Shown here piece after piece: positions 33,289 through 38,104 of a stretch of DNA of 38,104 nt. Below the pieces are notes generated by a model. The model was not told the origin of the DNA. It was given only the letters and a program-made list of their open reading frames with translations, and did not search any database. Made by a program: the position numbers and the translations under genes. How positions within the stretch are numbered: the first letter of the stretch is position 1; each line of letters begins with the position of its first letter. Origin of the DNA: Comamonadaceae bacterium (GTDB taxonomy: Bacteria; Pseudomonadota; Gammaproteobacteria; Burkholderiales; Burkholderiaceae_C); the NCBI GenBank assembly GCA_027486255.1, contig JAIXPL010000048.1, positions 1 through 38,104 on the forward strand, in the 5' to 3' direction.

Positions 33289-34494
33289 TCAGAGCAAGGG
33301 GGCCTGCTGCGCTTGCCCGTCCGCCTGCTCGGGCGCAGCCATCTCCTCGCCGGCCTTGACCAGCGAGCCCACGCGCACGCCCAGCAGGCGAAGCCGCCGC
33401 GTCAGGGGCACCCGCTTGAGGGCCTGCCCCGCAGCCTGGCGGATGGTGCGGGCATGGTCGGTGGCTTCTTCGAGGGTGAGGTCGCGCGTGACGCTCTTGA
33501 AATTGTCAAAGCGCAGCTTGATGCCGATGGTGCGGCCCCGATAGCCTTTGCGCTGCAGGTCCTCGGCGACCCGTTCGCACAGCTGGGTGAAGAGGGCGCT
33601 GAGTTCGGCCTTGTCGCGCACGGCGTGCAGGTCGCGCTCGAAGGTGGTCTCGCGGCTCATGGAGACGGGCTCGCTGTGCGTGACCACGGGCCGCTCGTCC
33701 CGGCCCCAGGCGGCCTCGTGCATCCAGGCGCCGGTGGCTGGGCCAAACTGCTCGACCAGCCAGGCCTTATCGCAGGCCGCCAACTCGCCGATGGTGTGGA
33801 TCCCCAGCTGCTGCAGCTTGGCGTCGGCCTTGGGGCCGATGCCGTTGATCTTGCGGCAGGCCAGCGGCCAGATCAGCGTCTTTAAGTCGGCCTCGTACAC
33901 GATGGAAATGCCCTGGGGCTTGTTGAATTCGCTGGCCATCTTCGCGATCAGCTTGTTGGGCGCCACGCCGATGGAGCAGGTCAGCCCCGTGCGGTCGTGG
34001 ATGCTGCGCTGGATCAGCCGCGCGAGCGAGCGCCCGCCTTCACGCTGGCCGCCGGGTACCTCGGTGAAGTCGATGTAGACCTCGTCCACGCCCCGGTCTT
34101 CCATCACCGGGGCGATCTCCTGGATGGTGTCCTTGAAAGCGCGGGAGAAGCGCCGGATTTCCTCGAAGTCCACCGGCAGCACGATGGCTTCGGGGCAGAG
34201 CCTGGCGGCCTTCATCATGCCCATGGCCGAGCCCACGCCGAACTGGCGCGCCGGGTAGGTGGCGGTGGTGATGACACCGCGGCCCACGTAGTCTTTGAGG
34301 CGCGGAAACGCCGCAACGGGAATGTGCTTCAGCGCGTCTGCGCCGTACTGCTGCAGCAGCGCGTCATCGGGCTTGCGCCGCCCGCCACCGATGACCACCG
34401 GCAGCCCCTTGAGCTGGGGGTAGCGCAGCAGTTCCACGGAGGCGAAGAACGCATCCATGTCGAGGTGGGCGATGCGGCGCATGTTCGCGGTCAT
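33289..34494 (-). CDS. dinB: DNA polymerase IV
   Basis: Y-family translesion polymerase, 401 residues. Metal-binding acidic residues are seen in HLDMDAFFASVE (Asp12, Asp14) and VDEVYIDFTE (Asp and Glu). Palm and finger segments RGVITTATYPARQFGVGSAM and LTCSIGVAPNKLIAKMASEF follow, then the thumb HhH region LACRKINGIGPKADAKLQQL and a little-finger domain (from about 265). Compared with E. coli DinB there is an insertion of about 34 residues (38-71, GRRKPDDALLQQYGADALKH and beyond) between VVIGG and RGVIT, as recalled for related genera. The C-terminal QQAPLL could be a weak clamp-binding peptide. Start 34494 or the ATG at 34480-34482. Lies 61 bases downstream of the 2-hydroxy-acid dehydrogenase; separate transcription is possible. 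Confidence 0.94.
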   Translation of the reverse strand: MTANMRRIAHLDMDAFFASVELLRYPQLKGLPVVIGGGRRKPDDALLQQYGADALKHIPVAAFPRLKDYVGRGVITTATYPARQFGVGSAMGMMKAARLCPEAIVLPVDFEEIRRFSRAFKDTIQEIAPVMEDRGVDEVYIDFTEVPGGQREGGRSLARLIQRSIHDRTGLTCSIGVAPNKLIAKMASEFNKPQGISIVYEADLKTLIWPLACRKINGIGPKADAKLQQLGIHTIGELAACDKAWLVEQFGPATGAWMHEAAWGRDERPVVTHSEPVSMSRETTFERDLHAVRDKAELSALFTQLCERVAEDLQRKGYRGRTIGIKLRFDNFKSVTRDLTLEEATDHARTIRQAAGQALKRVPLTRRLRLLGVRVGSLVKAGEEMAAPEQADGQAQQAPLL

Positions 34495-34555
34495 GGCGCG
34501 CAAGCATAGCGGGGCCACCGCCCTGCGGGCCCGGCCATGCGCACAGGGGTGCCGC

Positions 34556-35713
34556 TCAGGCGGTCGGGTAGGTGCCCGGTCGCAGGATGTCGGTGCCGAC
34601 TTTGCGGATGTCGGTGTGGCCGCAGAAGGCCATGGTGATGTCCAGCTCTTTGTGGATGATCTCCAGCGCCTTGCGCACGCCTTCCTCGCCCTGGGCGCCC
34701 AGGCCGTAGAGCATGGCGCGGCCGATGTAGGTGCCCTTGGCACCCAGGGCCAGGGCCTTGAGCACGTCCTGGCCCGAGCGGATGCCACCGTCCATGTGCA
34801 CCTCGATGCGCTTGCCCACGGCATCGACGATGGCCGGCAGGGCCTCGATGCTGCTGGGCGCACCATCGAGCTGGCGGCCACCGTGGTTGCTCACGATCAG
34901 CGCATCGGCGCCGGAGTCGGCAGCGAGCTTGGCGTCTTCCACGTCCATGATGCCCTTGAGAATGAGCTTGCCGCCCCAGCGCTTTTTGATCCACTGCACA
35001 TCGTCCCAGCTGAGCGCGGGGTCAAACTGCTTGGCCGTCCACTCCGAGAGGCTGCCCATGTCGCCCACGCCCTTGACGTGGCCCACGATATTGCCGAAAT
35101 GCCGGCGTGGCGTGCCCAGCATGCCCAGCGCCCACCGGGGCTTGCTGGCGATGTTGATGAGATTGCGCAGGGTCAGCTTGGGCGGCGCGGACAGGCCGTT
35201 GCGCAGGTCTTTGTGGCGCTGACCCAAAATCTGAAGGTCCAGCGTGAGCACCAGCGCCGAGCAGCCCGCGGCCTTGGCGCGGTCGATCAGGCTTTCGATG
35301 AAGGCGCGGTCCTTCATCACATACAACTGGAACCAGAAGGGATGGCCGCCGGTGGCGCTCGCCACATCCTCAATGGAGCAGATGCTCATGGTCGAGAGCG
35401 TGAAGGGGATGCCGAACTTCTGCGCAGCACGCGCGGCCAGGATCTCGCCGTCGGGATGCTGCATGCCAGTCAGGCCCGTCGGTGCGATGGCCACTGGCAT
35501 GGCGGTGGGCAGGCCGACCATGTGGGTGGCGGTGCTGCGCCCCACCATGTTGACGGCCACGCGCTGGCGCAGCTTGATCTTCTGGAAATCGCTCTCGTTG
35601 GCGCGGTAGGTGCTTTCCGTCCAAGAGCCACTGTCGGCGTAGTCGTAGAACATGCGCGGCACGCGCTTTTCGGCCAAAACGCGCAGGTCTTCGATGTGGG
35701 TGATGACGGTCAT
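34556..35713 (-). CDS. lldD: FMN-dependent alpha-hydroxy-acid dehydrogenase (LldD-like)
   Basis: TIM-barrel flavoenzyme oxidising an L-2-hydroxy acid, most likely lactate, to the keto acid; 385 residues, membrane associated in E. coli. Key family residues are visible: Tyr24 in FYDYADSGSWTE, PTGLTGMQHPDGE, Tyr131 in FQLYVMKDR, Lys253 in LILKGIMDVEDA, His277 (general base) and Arg280 in VSNHGGRQLDG, and HMDGGIRSGQDVLKALALGA for FMN phosphate. Substrate identity (lactate, glycolate or mandelate) is not fixed by sequence, so the symbol is tentative. No Shine-Dalgarno lies before the ATG; the sequence there is instead CACCTCCCC. A GTGGGCCT inverted repeat lies 27 bases upstream of the start. Confidence 0.9.
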   Translation of the reverse strand: MTVITHIEDLRVLAEKRVPRMFYDYADSGSWTESTYRANESDFQKIKLRQRVAVNMVGRSTATHMVGLPTAMPVAIAPTGLTGMQHPDGEILAARAAQKFGIPFTLSTMSICSIEDVASATGGHPFWFQLYVMKDRAFIESLIDRAKAAGCSALVLTLDLQILGQRHKDLRNGLSAPPKLTLRNLINIASKPRWALGMLGTPRRHFGNIVGHVKGVGDMGSLSEWTAKQFDPALSWDDVQWIKKRWGGKLILKGIMDVEDAKLAADSGADALIVSNHGGRQLDGAPSSIEALPAIVDAVGKRIEVHMDGGIRSGQDVLKALALGAKGTYIGRAMLYGLGAQGEEGVRKALEIIHKELDITMAFCGHTDIRKVGTDILRPGTYPTA

Positions 35714-35739
35714 GGGGAGGTGCCAATATGGGGTTCGGA

Positions 35740-35768
35740 GTGGGCCTATGGTAGTGGCGCAGGCCCAC
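35740..35768. promoter_or_regulatory. Inverted repeat upstream of the lldD-like gene
   Basis: GTGGGCCT (35740-35747) and AGGCCCAC (35761-35768) are perfect eight-base arms with 13 bases between. They lie 27-55 bases before the lldD-like start in the 195-base gap shared with a divergent gene, a natural place for an operator. The rest of the gap (35769-35908) holds one TTGACC hexamer (35889-35894) but no well-spaced promoter. Confidence 0.38.
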
Positions 35769-35908
35769 GAGGTGGGTTGAAAGCTGGCTCGGGGGCCGTG
35801 AAAAATTTTGCGGCCGCAGCCCCCGGCGCCCGATCGCCCCTGACCGGCACGGACATGCCGCAGGCCCTAAGCTGAGCATCTTCGCACCGTTGACCTGTCC
35901 TTCACGCC

Positions 35909-36913
35909 ATGGATTCCCTCACTCAAATTGCGCTCGGCGCCTCGGTCAGTGTGGCTGTCATGGGCCGGCGCACCGCAGCCTGGAAGGCGGCCCTCTGGGG
36001 CGGCGTGGCAGGCCTGCTGCCGGATCTGGATGTCGTCATCGACCATGGCGATGACATCCTCAACATGGTGCGCCACCGGGCCGAAAGTCATTCGCTGTTT
36101 TTCCTCACGCTGGCCGCGCCGCTGATGGCGGTACTGGCCTGGAGGGCGCATCGCCCGCTTGCCGAGAGCGGCCACTTCAGACGCTGGTGGCTGGCACTCT
36201 GGCTGGCTTTGGTGACGCATCCGCTGCTGGACCTCATGACGGTCTATGGCACCCAGGTGTTGCAGCCCTTTACCGACCAGGCCTGGGGCGTGGGCAGCAT
36301 CTTCATCATCGACCCGGCCTACACCCTGCCCCTGCTGGCGGGCCTGGTTCTGGCTTTGGCCTGGCGCGGCTCAGGCGTGCAGGCCAATCGCTGGGCCTTG
36401 GGCCTGAGTACGGCCTACCTCGCCTGGACAGTACTTGCTCAGGCCCTGGTGCTTGGGCATGCGCGGAGTTCACTGGCTGCCCTGGGCCTGCCCACGCAGC
36501 AGGTCTTGGTCACCCCTGCGCCCTTGCAGAGCCTGCTCTGGCGCATCGTGGTGGTCGATGGCAAGCGCTTCCACGAGGGCTATTACTCGTTTTTCGATGG
36601 AGACCGGCCCGTGCGATTCACCGCCTATGACCGGGGCGACCCCTGGCTGGACCTTCATGCCGCGCATCCGCAGGTGCAGCGTATCGCCCGCTTCTCGGAC
36701 GGGTTCTACAAGCTCTCGCAGGAAGAGGGGCGCCTGTTTGTGACCGACTTGCGCATGGGCCAGCAGCCCCACTTTGTCTTCCACTTTGATCTGGGCATGC
36801 CCGGCCAGGCTGTGCCCGCCCGCAACCAGGGCATGCGTGGTGACGTGGGTGAGGGCTTTCGCTGGTTGGGGCGCCGCATGCTCGGCGAGGATCTGCAGGC
36901 GCCTGGCGCCTGA
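35909..36913 (+). CDS. Membrane-bound metal-dependent hydrolase, YdjM/DUF457-like
   Basis: A 334-residue inner-membrane protein. The N-terminal half matches the YdjM/YbcI pattern: MDSLTQIALGASVSVAVMG, LLPDLDVVIDHGDD with conserved acidic residues, HRAESHSLFFL with paired histidines, and VTHPLLDLMTVYGTQ. Hydrophobic segments lie near 66-80, 92-110, 137-152 and 162-180. These His/Asp motifs are taken to bind metal, but no reaction is proven for the family. The C-terminal half (about 195-334) looks soluble, beginning VTPAPLQSLLWRIVVVDGKR; its function is unknown. Divergent from the lldD-like gene and six bases from the convergent argH. Confidence 0.85.
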   Translation: MDSLTQIALGASVSVAVMGRRTAAWKAALWGGVAGLLPDLDVVIDHGDDILNMVRHRAESHSLFFLTLAAPLMAVLAWRAHRPLAESGHFRRWWLALWLALVTHPLLDLMTVYGTQVLQPFTDQAWGVGSIFIIDPAYTLPLLAGLVLALAWRGSGVQANRWALGLSTAYLAWTVLAQALVLGHARSSLAALGLPTQQVLVTPAPLQSLLWRIVVVDGKRFHEGYYSFFDGDRPVRFTAYDRGDPWLDLHAAHPQVQRIARFSDGFYKLSQEEGRLFVTDLRMGQQPHFVFHFDLGMPGQAVPARNQGMRGDVGEGFRWLGRRMLGEDLQAPGA

Positions 36914-36919
36914 GCCGAT

Positions 36920-38104
<1,185 letters not shown>

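Noticed and set aside
34491..34994. Extension of dinB upstream to 34881 as one long protein.
   Set aside because: The extra 129 codons overlap the lldD-like gene in another frame and do not resemble any polymerase; MTANMRRIAHLDMDAFFASV is the normal beginning.

Overview
This window looks like an ordinary, gene-dense, GC-rich chromosomal segment from a betaproteobacterium of the order Burkholderiales, most likely family Comamonadaceae. The basis is the mixture of genes: three orphan Bug/TctC-type periplasmic receptors, the trxB / ftsK-lolA-rarA block, a liv-type ABC operon, an E. coli-size QueF and a DinB with an inserted segment. Placement to genus is not possible by eye. About 95% of the sequence is coding or RNA, and no phage, insertion sequence, CRISPR array or defence locus is visible.

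Layout. 1-3095: 5' part of an acyl-CoA dehydrogenase gene (minus), purN (plus) and prfC (minus). 3096-3372: a gene-free stretch with a large inverted repeat. 3373-6301: a DUF1653 gene divergent from rsmB, then a membrane fatty-acid desaturase with its own promoter and terminator. 6414-8041: rpmB-rpmG and trxB (minus). 8227-12578: ftsK-lolA-rarA (plus), the same order as in E. coli. 12725-16246: livHMGF, a complete membrane and ATPase part of a branched-chain amino acid type ABC importer with no binding protein beside it. 16267-18301: a Bug receptor and a ferredoxin-type flavoprotein reductase (minus), divergent from a Rossmann-fold (SDR-like) gene. 19356-21198: a protease-like PDZ protein that has lost two of three catalytic residues, then a badly decayed histidine kinase pseudogene. 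21426-21510: tRNA-Leu(CAA). 21551-23234: cysM, a Nudix hydrolase and tusA, overlapping or nearly so. 23251-27149: galU and valS (minus). 27310-30497: two more Bug receptors, the second in an apparent operon with an Old Yellow Enzyme family reductase. 30611-33271: yaaA, a prolyl-4-hydroxylase-like dioxygenase and queF (plus). 33289-35713: dinB and an FMN-dependent 2-hydroxy-acid dehydrogenase (minus). 35909-36913: a YdjM-like membrane protein. 36920-38104: argH, cut by the window edge.

Most of this is housekeeping: purine, arginine and cysteine synthesis, translation, chromosome segregation, lipoprotein export, tRNA modification and repair. Solute uptake genes (liv, Bug) lie between. I did not find a convincing undescribed multi-gene system. 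The items most worth a second look are the 3.2-3.35 kb inverted repeat, the triply damaged histidine kinase next to tRNA-Leu, the predicted pseudoprotease, the very short SD-less upstream regions of purN, rsmB and cysM, and the Bug-plus-flavin-reductase pair. Regulatory calls rest on reading motifs by eye and carry low confidence unless stated.
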